From Candidatus Opimibacter iunctus (GTDB lineage: Bacteria; Bacteroidota; Bacteroidia; Chitinophagales; Saprospiraceae), in the NCBI GenBank assembly GCA_016716665.1, contig JADJVH010000005.1:62001-126000 (forward strand): DNA of 64,000 bases, read 5' to 3'. Under the pieces are notes generated by a model. It was not told the DNA's origin. It did no database searches and saw only the letters and a program-made list of their open reading frames with translations. The position numbers were made by a program, and so were the translations under genes. Positions 49,960 through 60,665 of this stretch are shown here, piece by piece; the first letter of the stretch is position 1; each line of letters begins with the position of its first letter.

Positions 49960-51018
49960 GTGCATCAATTACCTATATACCTGAGGGTTATCTTGTTATT
50001 AACCTTTTCAGGACTTATGTTCTGCAAAAAGGCAGGAGGTCCGGGCGCTAATCCCGGGTCAGGGCCCCAGGCCCCTAAAGCACTGGCGGTGGAGACGCTG
50101 GTGGCTACACCCGAGGTCTTGAGCGCGGATATCAAGGTGCCGGGAACTATACTCGCTAATGAATCCACAGAGATACACCCGGAGATTGCGGGTCGAATGG
50201 TGGAACTCAACATCAGGGAAGGCACCAATGTAGCTCAGGGAACATTGCTTGCAAAACTGTATGACGGTGATCTGCAGGCCCAACTGCGCAAACTGGAGGT
50301 TCAGCTCAAAATAGCGGATCAGACTGAAAAGAGACAAGCTGAACTCGTAAAGATCCAGGGGATCAGCCAACAAGAATATGACCTCAGCCTGCTGCAAGTG
50401 CTCAACCTGAAGGCGGATATGGATATCATCAAAGAGGCTATCCGAAAAACCGAAATCCGTGCTCCGTTCTCTGGTAAGCTAGGCTTGAAAAATGTCAGCC
50501 CTGGAGGATATATAACGCCATCGACAATAATCACCACCATCAGTCAGGTGAACACATTAAAGATCCAGTTTAATATACCTGAGCGATATGGAGCAAAATT
50601 AAAGCCCGGGCAAACCGTTACGTTCAATGTAGATGGCTCTTCCAGGACCTATGTGGCATCTATTATAGCATCTGAAATCAGCATTGATGAAGATACGAGG
50701 AGCCTTGCAGTGAGGGCACTGGTCAAACAACCGGACGCATCGTTGATTCCCGGCGTATTTGCAGAAGTCAAAATTGTATTGGGTAAGAATGAAGAGGCCC
50801 TGATGGTGCCTAACAATGCGATCATACCACTTGGCCGCAAGAAGCAATTGTATTTATACCAAGGGGGAAAAGCAATGGTGCAGGAAGTGACTACAGGGGT
50901 GCGAGACAGTACAAATATCCAGATACTGACAGGGATCAAAGTTGGGGATACTGTGATTACGTCAGCCGTCTTATTTCTAAGACCGGGGCTGGAGGTAACA
51001 ATTGCTAAAAGCAATTGA
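49960..51018 (+). CDS. RND efflux periplasmic adaptor (membrane fusion protein)
   Basis: 352 residues from a GTG start; the lipobox GLMFC follows the hydrophobic leader at the right distance and supports this start. The layout is that of AcrA/MdtA: lipoyl half-motif STEIHPEIAGRMVELNIREG, a short helical hairpin (about 105-150), the second lipoyl half IRAPFSGKLGLKNVSPGGYI, a beta-barrel domain (TLKIQFNIPERYG) and the membrane-proximal end. It links the inner-membrane pump with the outer-membrane channel encoded next. It is first in a three-gene operon; the pump starts 3 nt after its stop. Confidence 0.93.
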   Translation: MHQLPIYLRVILLLTFSGLMFCKKAGGPGANPGSGPQAPKALAVETLVATPEVLSADIKVPGTILANESTEIHPEIAGRMVELNIREGTNVAQGTLLAKLYDGDLQAQLRKLEVQLKIADQTEKRQAELVKIQGISQQEYDLSLLQVLNLKADMDIIKEAIRKTEIRAPFSGKLGLKNVSPGGYITPSTIITTISQVNTLKIQFNIPERYGAKLKPGQTVTFNVDGSSRTYVASIIASEISIDEDTRSLAVRALVKQPDASLIPGVFAEVKIVLGKNEEALMVPNNAIIPLGRKKQLYLYQGGKAMVQEVTTGVRDSTNIQILTGIKVGDTVITSAVLFLRPGLEVTIAKSN

Positions 51019-51021
51019 TAT

Positions 51022-54000
51022 ATGAATCTCTCTGAACTCTCTCTCCGCCGCCCCGTCCTTGCGATGGTATGTTCCATCCTGATCATCATCTTTGGGGTGA
51101 TCGGATATTCATACCTGAGTGTACGGGAATATCCAGCTATCGATCCGGCTGTCATCAATGTCAAGACAACCTATATAGGTGCTGATCCGGGGATCATCGA
51201 GCAGCAGATTACGGAGCCGCTGGAGAAGATCATCAATGGCGTACAGGGCGTCGTCAATATCACGAGTACCAGTACGCAGGGCGCAAGCAATATCACAGTT
51301 GAGTTTGAATTGGGAGTAGACCTGGAGCGTGCGGCAAATGATGTGCGGGATAAGGTTTCGCTTGCTGCAGGCAACCTACCTCAGGACATTGATGCCCCAC
51401 CGATCGTCAGCAAGTCGGATTCGGATTCAGATCCAATTGTGTTCATGCAGATACAAAGTCAGCACAAGAACATGATGGAACTCACGGACTATGCAGAGAA
51501 TGTAGTTCAGGAGCAGTTGCAGACTATCCCGGGAGTGAGTTCTGTCAATGTATTTGGCAAGCGGTATTCCATGCGCTTGTGGATTGATCCAGCGAAACTC
51601 ATCGCGCACAAGCTTGTCATTTCAGATATCAAGGAAGCGCTTGATAAAGAAAATATAGAATTGCCCGGTGGGAAGATCCGTGGAAATGAGACTCAACTCA
51701 TCGTCAAGACGTATGGAAAACTGACTACTGTAAATGAATTTAATGATCTGATCCTGCGGGAGGACAATAATGGTGTAGTCAGGTTTAAAGATATCGGGTA
51801 TGCTGAATTAGGTCCGGAAGTAGAAGAGGCCGTCTCGAGAAAAAACAATGTACCATGTGTGAGCATGGGTATCGTGGCCCAGCCAGGGAGCAACCAGATC
51901 GAAATCGTAGATGAAATCTATAAGCGCCTGGAGACCATCAAACAGGATATGCCGGAAGATATCCTCCTGGAAGTCGGATATGACCGGACTACGTTTGTGC
52001 GCAAGGCTATATTTGAAGTCAAGGAAACACTGATCATCGCCATCTCGCTGGTCGTGTTTATCATCTTCTTGTTTTTCAGGGAATGGACGATAGCGCTGAG
52101 GCCATTGATTGATATTCCTGTCTCGCTGCTTGGCGCCTTCTTTATCATGTATATCATGGGATTTTCCATCAATGTACTGACCCTGCTGGCCATCGTACTG
52201 GCGACAGGACTTGTCGTTGATGATGGTATCGTGGTGACAGAAAACATCTTTAAGCGCATGGAGCAGGGCATGAACAAGTACAAGGCTGCCCTGGAAGGAT
52301 CAAAGGAGATCTATTTTGCTGTCATCGCCACATCACTGACACTGGCCATTGTTTTTTTACCCATCATATTTCTCGAAGGCTTTGTGGGTAAACTCTTCAG
52401 GGAGTTTGGTATTGTGCTTGCAGGCGCGGTATTGATTTCAGCTTTTGTTTCGCTTACGCTTACCCCGGTATTAAATATTTTTCTCACGCGCAAAGGCGTG
52501 CACAAGCATTCCAGATTTTACCTGTGGACAGAACCATTTTTTGTGGGGCTGGAAAACATCTATAAGAACAGCCTGAAGGCGTTTATGCGTGTACGCTGGA
52601 TCTCCCTGGTGATTGTCGGGGTTTGCGCAGGAATCATTTATTTCCTTGGCAGGCAGATTCCATCAGAGCTTGCGCCTATAGAGGATCGCAACAGAGTGAG
52701 AGTCAGCGTGACCGGCCCCGAGGGGACTGATTTTGATTTTACAGATGCTGTTACTTATCAGATCACGCAGCAACTGATGGATTCCATTCCTGAGCGATAT
52801 ATCGTATTGGCTTTTGCACCAACTTTTTCCGGAACGCAAGGTAGCAATGCATCATTTATCAGTATGGGATTGAAGGAACCTGAGCAGAGAGAAAGGTCAC
52901 AGGCCGAGATCGCGCAGCAAATGAGTGGTATGTTTAAAAAATATACGAGCGTCAGGGCCTTTGCGATCCAGGAGCAAACCATTTCCGTTGGCCTTGGTAG
53001 CCGGGGATCATTTCCGGTGCAGTATGTTTTGCAGCATCTCAACTTTGACAAGCTTAAAGAAAAGCTGCCGCTCTTTATGGAGGCGGTCAGGAAGAGTGAT
53101 GTGTTCCAGGGCTTTGATGTCAATCTTAAGTTTAATCAACCGGAGCTTCAGATCACTATCGATCGCCTTCGCGCAAACGAACTTGGGGTCTCTGTACTGG
53201 ATGTCAACAATACCTTGCAGCTCGCATTGAGCGGTCGCCGGTTTGGCTATTTCATCATGAATGGCAAGCAATACCAGGTCATAGCCCAGGTCGACCGGAT
53301 AGACAGGGATGAACCATTAGATCTCAAGTCATTCTTTGTACGAAACAACAGGGGAGAATTGATCCAGCTTGACAATCTTGTGCAGATGGTCGAGACCGCT
53401 AATCCGCCAACCATCTTTCACTTCAACAGATTTAAGAGTGCAATAGTCCAAGCCGGCCTTGCTCCCGGTAAGACGATTGGTGATGGAATTGCTGAGATGG
53501 ACCGGATCAAGGCCGAAGTCCTTGATGATACATTTAAAACATCCCTGAGCGGTGCTTCAAGGGATTATGCCGAGAGTTCATCCAATATCTCCTTTGCATT
53601 TCTCCTTGCATTGATCCTGATCTTCCTGGTCTTGTCAGCGCAGTTTGAAAGTTTTGTGGACCCGATCATCATCATGATCACTGTGCCTCTCGCCCTGGCA
53701 GGGGCTGTGCTCAGTATGTGGTTGTTTCACCAAACGCTTAATATCTTTTCACAGATTGGGATTATACTCCTTATTGGCCTTGTGACCAAGAATGGTATCC
53801 TGATCGTGGAATTTGCGAATCAGAAGCGGAGACGGGGTGAATTGAAGATACCGGCAGCAATTGACGCATCAGTTGCGAGGTTGAGGCCAATCCTAATGAC
53901 GACACTTGCTACTACATTAGGTGCACTGCCCATTGCACTGGCCATTGGTTCCGCTGGTACGAGCCGTGTGCCTCTTGGAATTGTGATCGTCGGTGGTATG

Positions 54001-54126
54001 TTGTTTGCCCTGATCCTCACCTTATATGTTGTACCGGCATTGTATTCGTATCTCTCTTCGCAAAAGAAGCAGAGTTCATTTGAAGCCGCCATTGCCGAAC
54101 CAGACAGCATACCGGGCCATGAATAA
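51022..54126 (+). CDS. RND efflux pump, inner-membrane permease (AcrB/MexB-like)
   Basis: 1,034 residues, normal for hydrophobe/amphiphile exporters of the RND family. It has twelve expected membrane segments and the proton-relay residues Asp400-Asp401 in TM4 (GLVVDDGIVVTEN) and Lys923 in TM10 (GLVTKNGILIVEFAN). Porter and docking domains fill the loops (ADPGIIEQQITEPLEKIING, RIDRDEPLDLKSFFVRNNRG). The substrate is not predictable; solvents, drugs or bile-like compounds are usual. It overlaps the tolC-like start by 8 nt. Confidence 0.95.
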   Translation: MNLSELSLRRPVLAMVCSILIIIFGVIGYSYLSVREYPAIDPAVINVKTTYIGADPGIIEQQITEPLEKIINGVQGVVNITSTSTQGASNITVEFELGVDLERAANDVRDKVSLAAGNLPQDIDAPPIVSKSDSDSDPIVFMQIQSQHKNMMELTDYAENVVQEQLQTIPGVSSVNVFGKRYSMRLWIDPAKLIAHKLVISDIKEALDKENIELPGGKIRGNETQLIVKTYGKLTTVNEFNDLILREDNNGVVRFKDIGYAELGPEVEEAVSRKNNVPCVSMGIVAQPGSNQIEIVDEIYKRLETIKQDMPEDILLEVGYDRTTFVRKAIFEVKETLIIAISLVVFIIFLFFREWTIALRPLIDIPVSLLGAFFIMYIMGFSINVLTLLAIVLATGLVVDDGIVVTENIFKRMEQGMNKYKAALEGSKEIYFAVIATSLTLAIVFLPIIFLEGFVGKLFREFGIVLAGAVLISAFVSLTLTPVLNIFLTRKGVHKHSRFYLWTEPFFVGLENIYKNSLKAFMRVRWISLVIVGVCAGIIYFLGRQIPSELAPIEDRNRVRVSVTGPEGTDFDFTDAVTYQITQQLMDSIPERYIVLAFAPTFSGTQGSNASFISMGLKEPEQRERSQAEIAQQMSGMFKKYTSVRAFAIQEQTISVGLGSRGSFPVQYVLQHLNFDKLKEKLPLFMEAVRKSDVFQGFDVNLKFNQPELQITIDRLRANELGVSVLDVNNTLQLALSGRRFGYFIMNGKQYQVIAQVDRIDRDEPLDLKSFFVRNNRGELIQLDNLVQMVETANPPTIFHFNRFKSAIVQAGLAPGKTIGDGIAEMDRIKAEVLDDTFKTSLSGASRDYAESSSNISFAFLLALILIFLVLSAQFESFVDPIIIMITVPLALAGAVLSMWLFHQTLNIFSQIGIILLIGLVTKNGILIVEFANQKRRRGELKIPAAIDASVARLRPILMTTLATTLGALPIALAIGSAGTSRVPLGIVIVGGMLFALILTLYVVPALYSYLSSQKKQSSFEAAIAEPDSIPGHE

Positions 54127-55504
54127 AAAAGTATTTGCTTTAAAGATGCATATGTTCAAATCATTCAATGTACGTGCTGGTATTGTGCTGGCGGTGCTTC
54201 TAACAGGACTTTCTGTTGGCGTTAGGGCACAGCAGATGCTCACATTGGAAGATGCCATCGCCATTGCGCTGGAAAACAACTATGATATCCGGCTTGCAGA
54301 GAGTGATTCGACATTGCTAGGCCTGGACTATTCCTATCGTAATGTCGTATTCCTGCCAAGGCTCAATGCGACAGCGGGGACGGTGTGGACGAGTAACAAC
54401 CAGCAACAGGAATTTACGGATGGGACCGAGCGGAAGGGAGATGTATTTACCAACAATATCAATGCTGCTGTAACGCTCAACTGGACACTCTTTGATGGCC
54501 TGAAGATGTTTGCCCTCAAGAAGAAGGCGGAGGAATATACGCGGCTAGGATCACTGGAAATCAAAAACCAGGTGGTCAATACTGTAGCAGAAGTAATCAA
54601 TACATATTACATCATCGTGCGGCAAAAGCAACAACTCAAAGCGATCGAAGAGCAGATGAGTGTGAGCCAGACACGTGTCGATCTGTCAAAGCGCAAGCTG
54701 GAAATCGGCCTTGGGACCAGGACAGAATACCTGCAAAGCGAGATAGACCTCAATGCGCAGAAGTCTGCAAAGCTGCACCAGGAAACCTATATCATCGAGT
54801 TGAAGGAAAGGCTCAACCAGCGGATCAATCCAACTCCTGCCGGACAGGAAAATGTGATGAATACAGACTATGAGGTGAGCGATACAATTCCCATCAATTT
54901 TGACCTGACCCTCGATGAGATCAGGCAAAAACTTGAGGAAACAAATCCACAATTACTGCTGGGCAGAAAGAATATTGACATTGCGGGCCTCTCGCTGAAA
55001 GAAATCAAAGCAGAGCGCTATCCTGTGGTCCAGTTTAATTCCGCGTACAATTTCAGCCTTACCAACAATGATGTGGCGCTCAATCCTTTTCTTCCACTCA
55101 CTAATCAGAACAGTGGATTCAACTATGGATTTTCGGCAGCCATCCCGATCCTGAACTATCGCAACACAGACCGCTTGATCAAGCAGGCAGAGCTCAATAT
55201 CGGTTATCAAAACCTGCTCTATGCGAGTGAGCGTTCGCAACTCCATCTCAACGTCATCAATGCATACAATACGTATGAACTTCAAAAGGAGGCTTTAGCA
55301 TTGGAAGAGTCCAACATATTGCTTGCAAAGGAAAATGTAAGCATTACGCTTGAAACGTATAAGCTTGGTTCCGCGACATTTATTCAACTGCGTGAGGCGG
55401 AGAAGAGCCTAGAGGATGCGTATGATCGCTTGATTGCAGCGAGATATAATGCGAAGCTGGCAGAGACAGAATTGCTTCGCCTGAAAGGCGAACTAGTTAA
55501 ATGA
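54119..55504 (+). CDS. TolC-family outer-membrane efflux channel
   Basis: 461 residues from ATG 54119, which overlaps the end of the pump gene and suggests coupled translation. Signal peptide: VRAGIVLAVLLTGLSVGVRA. Two OEP repeats are visible: LTLEDAIAIALENNYDIRLA at the start, and ETYKLGSATFIQLREAEKSL followed by DRLIAARYNAKLAETELLRL at the end. These are the long helices of the periplasmic tunnel. It completes the tripartite efflux system with the two preceding genes. Confidence 0.93.
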   Translation: MNKKVFALKMHMFKSFNVRAGIVLAVLLTGLSVGVRAQQMLTLEDAIAIALENNYDIRLAESDSTLLGLDYSYRNVVFLPRLNATAGTVWTSNNQQQEFTDGTERKGDVFTNNINAAVTLNWTLFDGLKMFALKKKAEEYTRLGSLEIKNQVVNTVAEVINTYYIIVRQKQQLKAIEEQMSVSQTRVDLSKRKLEIGLGTRTEYLQSEIDLNAQKSAKLHQETYIIELKERLNQRINPTPAGQENVMNTDYEVSDTIPINFDLTLDEIRQKLEETNPQLLLGRKNIDIAGLSLKEIKAERYPVVQFNSAYNFSLTNNDVALNPFLPLTNQNSGFNYGFSAAIPILNYRNTDRLIKQAELNIGYQNLLYASERSQLHLNVINAYNTYELQKEALALEESNILLAKENVSITLETYKLGSATFIQLREAEKSLEDAYDRLIAARYNAKLAETELLRLKGELVK

Positions 55505-55676
55505 TGCTTCGACTACGCTCAGCAACCGAGGAAATGAAAAATGAAGAGTGAAACATGAGAAAGTTTCTTCTTTTTTTCGCCTAGTTGCAGACTCAATGCA
55601 GGGAATGCAAAGGCTTAATAGCGCATACTTTCATGCCTTTTTCCTAATTTTCCCATTCATTCAGCAACATAACATC

Positions 55677-57332
55677 ATGATCATGAGAAAATTGAAGTAT
55701 GCCTGCATCCTTGCAGCAAGCCTCGTTGTGATTTCCTGCCAGCAGGCAAAGCAAGAGCCGGCGCAAGCGGAGACGGCAACTGTGGGATTTGATAAAAGCC
55801 TGCTCGACAAATACACCAGCGTAACCCTCACGGCTGATCTCAGCCACCTCACAGACAAAGAGAAGCAAATGATCCCTTTGCTCATCAAGGTGGGACAGAT
55901 CATCGATGGGATGTATTGGTATGAGGCTTATGGCAAAAAAGATTCCTTGCTGGCAGCTATCCAGGATCAGGATGCGAGGAGATATGTGGAGATCAACTAT
56001 GGCCCATGGGACAAGCTGAACGGGGATTCGGCCTTTCTTGAAGGCGTCGGACCCAAACCGGCGGGAGCGAATTATTATCCAGTTGATATGACCAAGGAGG
56101 AGTTTGAAGCCGCAGACCTGCCGGACAAGAAGTCACTCTATACCTTTTTGAGAAGGGATGCCAGTGGCAAACTGTATACCATACCCTATCACAAGCAATT
56201 TGAAAAAGAGGTAGCAGAGATCGCAGCCCTGTTGAAGCAAGCCGCAGATCTCACCGATAATGGAGAGCTCAAGAAGTACCTCACCCTGCGTGCGGAGGCT
56301 TTCCTGACGGATGACTACTATGCCAGTGATATCGCGTGGATGGACATGAAGACCAACCCGATTGATATCATCACCGGGCCTATCGAAACGTATGAAGACG
56401 GCTTGTTTGGCTACAAGGCATCGCATGAGACGTATGTATTGATCAAAGACAAAGCCTGGAGCCAGCGCCTGGAGCGATATGCGGCGATGTTGCCGGGCCT
56501 CCAGCAAGGGCTGCCGGTCAATGCAAAATACAAGAAGGAGAAGCCAGGTTCTGATAGTCAGCTTGCCGCATATGATGTAGTGTATTATGCCGGTGATTGC
56601 AATGCGGGCGGAAAGACGATAGCCGTCAACTTGCCTAATGATGAAAAGGTGCAACTAGAGAAAGGCACGCGAAGATCACAACTGAAAAACGCCATGCAGG
56701 CGAAGTTTGATAAGATCCTGGTACCGATAGCCAATGAGCTTATCGATTCGTCACAACGGAAGTACATCAACTTTGATGCGTTCTTTGCCAATACGATGTT
56801 TCACGAAGTGGCGCATGGATTGGGGATCAAGAATACCATCAATGGCAAGGGTACGGTGAGAGAGGCGCTTAAAGAAAATGCTTCTGCGCTCGAGGAAGGC
56901 AAGGCAGACATCCTGGGCCTCTATATGGTGACAAAGCTTCATGAGCGCGGTGAACTGAAAGGAGATATCAAGGAATACTATACCACTTTTATGGCCAGTA
57001 TCTTCAGGTCCGTTCGTTTTGGTGCGTCAAGTGCACACGGTGTTTGCAATATGATCAGGTTTACTTTTTTCAAAGAGATGGGTGCCTTTGAACGCGACCC
57101 TGCGACCAATACGTATAAAATCAATTTTGATAAAATGCAGGCGGCCATGAATGCGCTGTCTGACAAGATACTCACCTTACAGGGAGATGGGGATTATGAG
57201 GGCGTATCTAAGCTGGTCAGTGAGATGGCTGTGATCAAGCCTGAATTGCAGGCAGATCTCGATCGGCTCAAAGTCAAGGGGATCCCGGTGGATATTATAT
57301 TTGAGCAAGGGACGGCAGTGTTGGGATTGTGA
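55677..57332 (+). CDS. Dipeptidyl-peptidase III-like (M49) zinc peptidase lipoprotein
   Basis: 551 residues from ATG 55677 (ATG 55683 is equally possible). The lipobox SLVVISC gives a lipid-anchored protein. The zinc site is HEVAH at 376-380 with EEGKAD at 406-411, in the order of the M49 family; the first motif is HExxH rather than the HExxGH of classical DPP III. The family stretch YYAGDCNAGGKTIAVNLPND is clear. Probably a periplasmic or outer-membrane peptidase; a non-peptidase hydrolase cannot be excluded. Confidence 0.85.
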   Translation: MIMRKLKYACILAASLVVISCQQAKQEPAQAETATVGFDKSLLDKYTSVTLTADLSHLTDKEKQMIPLLIKVGQIIDGMYWYEAYGKKDSLLAAIQDQDARRYVEINYGPWDKLNGDSAFLEGVGPKPAGANYYPVDMTKEEFEAADLPDKKSLYTFLRRDASGKLYTIPYHKQFEKEVAEIAALLKQAADLTDNGELKKYLTLRAEAFLTDDYYASDIAWMDMKTNPIDIITGPIETYEDGLFGYKASHETYVLIKDKAWSQRLERYAAMLPGLQQGLPVNAKYKKEKPGSDSQLAAYDVVYYAGDCNAGGKTIAVNLPNDEKVQLEKGTRRSQLKNAMQAKFDKILVPIANELIDSSQRKYINFDAFFANTMFHEVAHGLGIKNTINGKGTVREALKENASALEEGKADILGLYMVTKLHERGELKGDIKEYYTTFMASIFRSVRFGASSAHGVCNMIRFTFFKEMGAFERDPATNTYKINFDKMQAAMNALSDKILTLQGDGDYEGVSKLVSEMAVIKPELQADLDRLKVKGIPVDIIFEQGTAVLGL

Positions 57333-57355
57333 GTTGTGAGTTGTGAGTTGCGAGT
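57329..57355. repeat. Short GTGAGTT tandem repeat after the peptidase gene
   Basis: Three perfect GTGAGTT units and one variant. The first unit contains the stop codon of the peptidase gene. A similar repeat of two units plus one variant follows the regulator gene at 61746-61766. The rest of the gap to 57493 holds nothing clear. Confidence 0.7.
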
Positions 57356-57492
57356 GGGTCTCCGTGCGATATTGTGTATTCGTGAGACGTGAATCGCTAG
57401 ATGAGGCTTGTGCATTAGTCTTCGTTTACGTTTTTCAAAATCCATATTACCTGAGGCGACAGATGAATTTGATAAGGAATGACAAATCCTGA

Positions 57493-60400
57493 ATGAAGTA
57501 TACATATGTTATTCTCCTCATTTTTCTGAATGTTTGGACAAGGGTTACTTTGGCACAGACTCCTGGACTGACAGTGGAATTCTATTCCGCTGAGCACGGA
57601 CTACCTCACAAGTATGTGCACGATATTACGCAGGATGACCAGGGGTATATGTGGATTGCCACCCATAATGGCCTCGCGCGATACGACGGATATACATTTA
57701 CTGATTTTACGTACCGGATCACCGGGGATGCTCAGCTCAAAGGGCTATCCATATATTGTGTAGAAAAGGATAAATCAGGTAACATCTGGATTGGGTATAA
57801 GGGCGGACTTGCGGTAATGAATCCAGAAACCGGCACAGTGGTGCATAAAGATCTTGGCCTGCCCGAAGATACCCAGGAACTGGTATACCAGCTTTTTTTT
57901 GACGACATGGACCGTGTGGTGTTGGTGTTAGGTAAAGGAATCGTGCTTTGTTATGATGCCAATTGGATACTACAATTTACTTACCAGTTTTCTATCAGAG
58001 CGCCTGACTATGAAACCAATCTTCCCCTTGTCACACAAGACAGCGATCATTCATTCTGGCTATCTACCTATTACAATGGGATTGATCATATAGATCCGCA
58101 TGGCAAGTTTATCGAGCATTTTCGTCCTCCGGAGGATCGGCATACACCGGCGACTTTATACAAAATCACTACAGCAGACCATATTGGCTATCAATTTCCC
58201 CTTGGTAAACGGCATGCCGATATTATGCAACACAAAAATGCTGCGTTGCATCCGTTTGTTAAACTCATCAGCAGCTCCTACCGATGTCCGTCATCAGTAT
58301 TCGACTTAAATGGAAACTCCTGGGAGATTGGCTTGGACAGCATTACCATGCATGATCCTGTAACGTCAAGAACCATTACTTTTTCCTTGCCTTACACAAG
58401 GGAGTACCAGTTGGATGTCCCCACACAGAGTATTTTTCTCAGTAGGGACAATACCCTTTGGGCGACTAACCGGAAAGGCCTGTTTAAAATCAACTATAAA
58501 CGAAGCATTTTCACCAACTATCTCCACCGGGATCAGCAGTTGCCATCGGATCAGGGGATCAGTATGCGTGGTCTCGCAGAAGATGCGGAGGGTATCATTT
58601 GGGCCGGTGCATATCCCTTTTATCCGGAAGGGCCAAACCAACCATGCAACCTCATTCGGATCAATCCCCGGACCAACGAAACCAAGCCGTTCTATCTCAC
58701 CAACGAGGATGGTACGGCCTTTATTCCCGGAGCCGCACCTCAATATAAGATGATCATTAAGGGACAGGAGCTATGGGCGACCTCCGGTACGAATTACATA
58801 AGCCGGATTGATATGCAGACCCGAAAGCTTGTTAAATATAGTATGTCCGACCCCGACCTGGGCATCACCACCGGGATGTACTATGTCAATGATTCGACCA
58901 TCTTTTTTTCCACACCCAAAGCGATCGCCAGACTAAATCCCGAGCGTTCTGATAGTGCACAGACGACATTCATTTTAAAAAGCGGGAGCAAGGAAAATTT
59001 TGAGGGAGTAAATAATTTCTTTGACGCCGGTGATGACCTGATCTGGGTAGCAGCCAATACCGGGTTGTTTCTTATAGATCACGCGGGCAGAATCATCAAA
59101 ACCTATTCGGACACCAGGAATTCAAAAATCATGCTTCCGGCATTGGATATCAACTATGTATATCCGGAAGAAGCAGATAAGACCTGGCTCGGCACGCGGC
59201 ATGGGCTCATTCTGCTGGATACCCTGCACCAGCACTGCAGGTTGTTTACTACCAAGGATGGCCTGCCTAATAACAACATCGTGGGCATACTTCCGGATGA
59301 ATTCGGATATCTGTGGCTCAGCACAGACAACGGCCTGTGCCGCTTTCATCCTGCGGAAAACAGTTTTATGAGTTACTATGTACAGGACGAATTGCCGCAC
59401 AATGAATTTAACCGCATGGCCTCCCTCAAGGCTTCGGATGGCCGACTCTATTTTGGAGGGCTTAACGGACTGACAGCCTTTCATCCCGGAGATGTGGATA
59501 CCAGTCTCAATCATCTTCAACCCATCCTGATCAGTTATTCGATGTTCAGAGGTGAAAAGGATAGTATATACACGTATGACGGCTCACTCGTAAATCAAAA
59601 TCCAGTTGTCTTTACCCACAAAGACCAACTCTTTAACTTCAGGTTTATGCTCCCGGCATATCGTGAACCGGAGAAAAACAGGTTCCTGTATAAACTTCAA
59701 GGTTGGGACAAAGAATGGCAGAATTCCGGCCAATCGAATGTCATCAGCTTCAGCTACCTGCCCCCAGGCAATTATACATTGCTGGTCAAAGGAGCTGCCT
59801 CAGGAGATACCTGGAGCCATCATGAATACCGGTTGCAGATCATGGTCCTGCAGGCATGGTATAAAACCTGGTGGAGTATTACGCTTGCCGCACTGGCTTT
59901 GGGAGGGATTTTTTATGCCATGTATCGATACAGGCTCAACCAGGTCTTACATGTACAGCAGATCAGGAATAAGATTTCTGCAGACCTGCATGATGAATTG
60001 GGCAGTGTGCTGACCCAAATTGCTTTGCAAAGTGATATGGTGAGCCGGAATATCTATAGTGAAGAGGAAAAGCAACACGAACTCCAGAATATCCGCAATA
60101 CAAGCCGTGAAGCTATCCTGGCGATGAGTGATATCGTATGGAGTGTCAGTGCAGGACATGATAAGACCTCCAATCTGATTGACCGGATGAAGGACCACGC
60201 TGATCTGATGCTGCAGCCACTGGATATCATACCGGATTTCAAGGTGACAGGATTAAGGGAGGAGCGCGTCATGGATCAACAGCTACGGCAGGAATTATTC
60301 TTGATTTTCAAGGAAGCCATCCACAACATTGTCAAGCACAGTAACCCAACGTATGTGGAAATTGAAATGAGCAATGAAAAGGGAATGTTTGAACTAAAAG

Positions 60401-60555
60401 TAAAAAACGATATCAATACGCCCAGAGAGAGGAGGGTCATCGGAGGCCATGGGTTGAAGAATATGAAACGAAGGGCAGCGTCTATCGATGGAAGTCTGGA
60501 GATTGAAAGTGGCGAAAATTCGTATACGGTGATTTTGAGGCGAAAAGAGGTTTAA
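57493..60555 (+). CDS. Propeller-type sensor histidine kinase (HTCS-like periplasmic sensor)
   Basis: 1,020 residues. A signal peptide (VILLIFLNVWTRVTLAQ) precedes a large periplasmic sensor of two seven-bladed Reg_prop propellers (repeats such as ITQDDQGYMWIATHNGLARY and GILPDEFGYLWLSTDNGLCR) up to about 680. A Y_Y_Y domain (SGQSNVISFSYLPPGNYTLL) and one membrane segment at about 793-812 follow. The cytoplasmic part is a HisKA_3 dimerisation domain with the phospho-acceptor His833 (DLHDELGSVLTQIALQSDM) and a HATPase (EAIHNIVKHSN, GGHGLKNMKRRA). Unlike classical hybrids it has no receiver or DNA-binding domain; its likely partners are the next two genes. The ligand is unknown. Confidence 0.93.
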   Translation: MKYTYVILLIFLNVWTRVTLAQTPGLTVEFYSAEHGLPHKYVHDITQDDQGYMWIATHNGLARYDGYTFTDFTYRITGDAQLKGLSIYCVEKDKSGNIWIGYKGGLAVMNPETGTVVHKDLGLPEDTQELVYQLFFDDMDRVVLVLGKGIVLCYDANWILQFTYQFSIRAPDYETNLPLVTQDSDHSFWLSTYYNGIDHIDPHGKFIEHFRPPEDRHTPATLYKITTADHIGYQFPLGKRHADIMQHKNAALHPFVKLISSSYRCPSSVFDLNGNSWEIGLDSITMHDPVTSRTITFSLPYTREYQLDVPTQSIFLSRDNTLWATNRKGLFKINYKRSIFTNYLHRDQQLPSDQGISMRGLAEDAEGIIWAGAYPFYPEGPNQPCNLIRINPRTNETKPFYLTNEDGTAFIPGAAPQYKMIIKGQELWATSGTNYISRIDMQTRKLVKYSMSDPDLGITTGMYYVNDSTIFFSTPKAIARLNPERSDSAQTTFILKSGSKENFEGVNNFFDAGDDLIWVAANTGLFLIDHAGRIIKTYSDTRNSKIMLPALDINYVYPEEADKTWLGTRHGLILLDTLHQHCRLFTTKDGLPNNNIVGILPDEFGYLWLSTDNGLCRFHPAENSFMSYYVQDELPHNEFNRMASLKASDGRLYFGGLNGLTAFHPGDVDTSLNHLQPILISYSMFRGEKDSIYTYDGSLVNQNPVVFTHKDQLFNFRFMLPAYREPEKNRFLYKLQGWDKEWQNSGQSNVISFSYLPPGNYTLLVKGAASGDTWSHHEYRLQIMVLQAWYKTWWSITLAALALGGIFYAMYRYRLNQVLHVQQIRNKISADLHDELGSVLTQIALQSDMVSRNIYSEEEKQHELQNIRNTSREAILAMSDIVWSVSAGHDKTSNLIDRMKDHADLMLQPLDIIPDFKVTGLREERVMDQQLRQELFLIFKEAIHNIVKHSNPTYVEIEMSNEKGMFELKVKNDINTPRERRVIGGHGLKNMKRRAASIDGSLEIESGENSYTVILRRKEV

Positions 60556-60640
60556 GTGAAAAATGACGTGCAAGGAGAAAGGTGTGATAAGACGCGTCCG
60601 GATACATGTTTTGGGGCATGTCGGGATGACCAAACAATTT

Positions 60641-60659
60641 CACCCGAAGATGTGATTTT
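60641..60659 (+). promoter_or_regulatory. Conserved upstream motif, copy 1
   Basis: CACCCGAAGATGTGATTTT is identical to 61813-61831 and related to 63981-63999. It lies just before the LytTR gene. It may be a binding site for the regulators of this cluster. Confidence 0.5.
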
Positions 60660-60665
60660 GCAAGG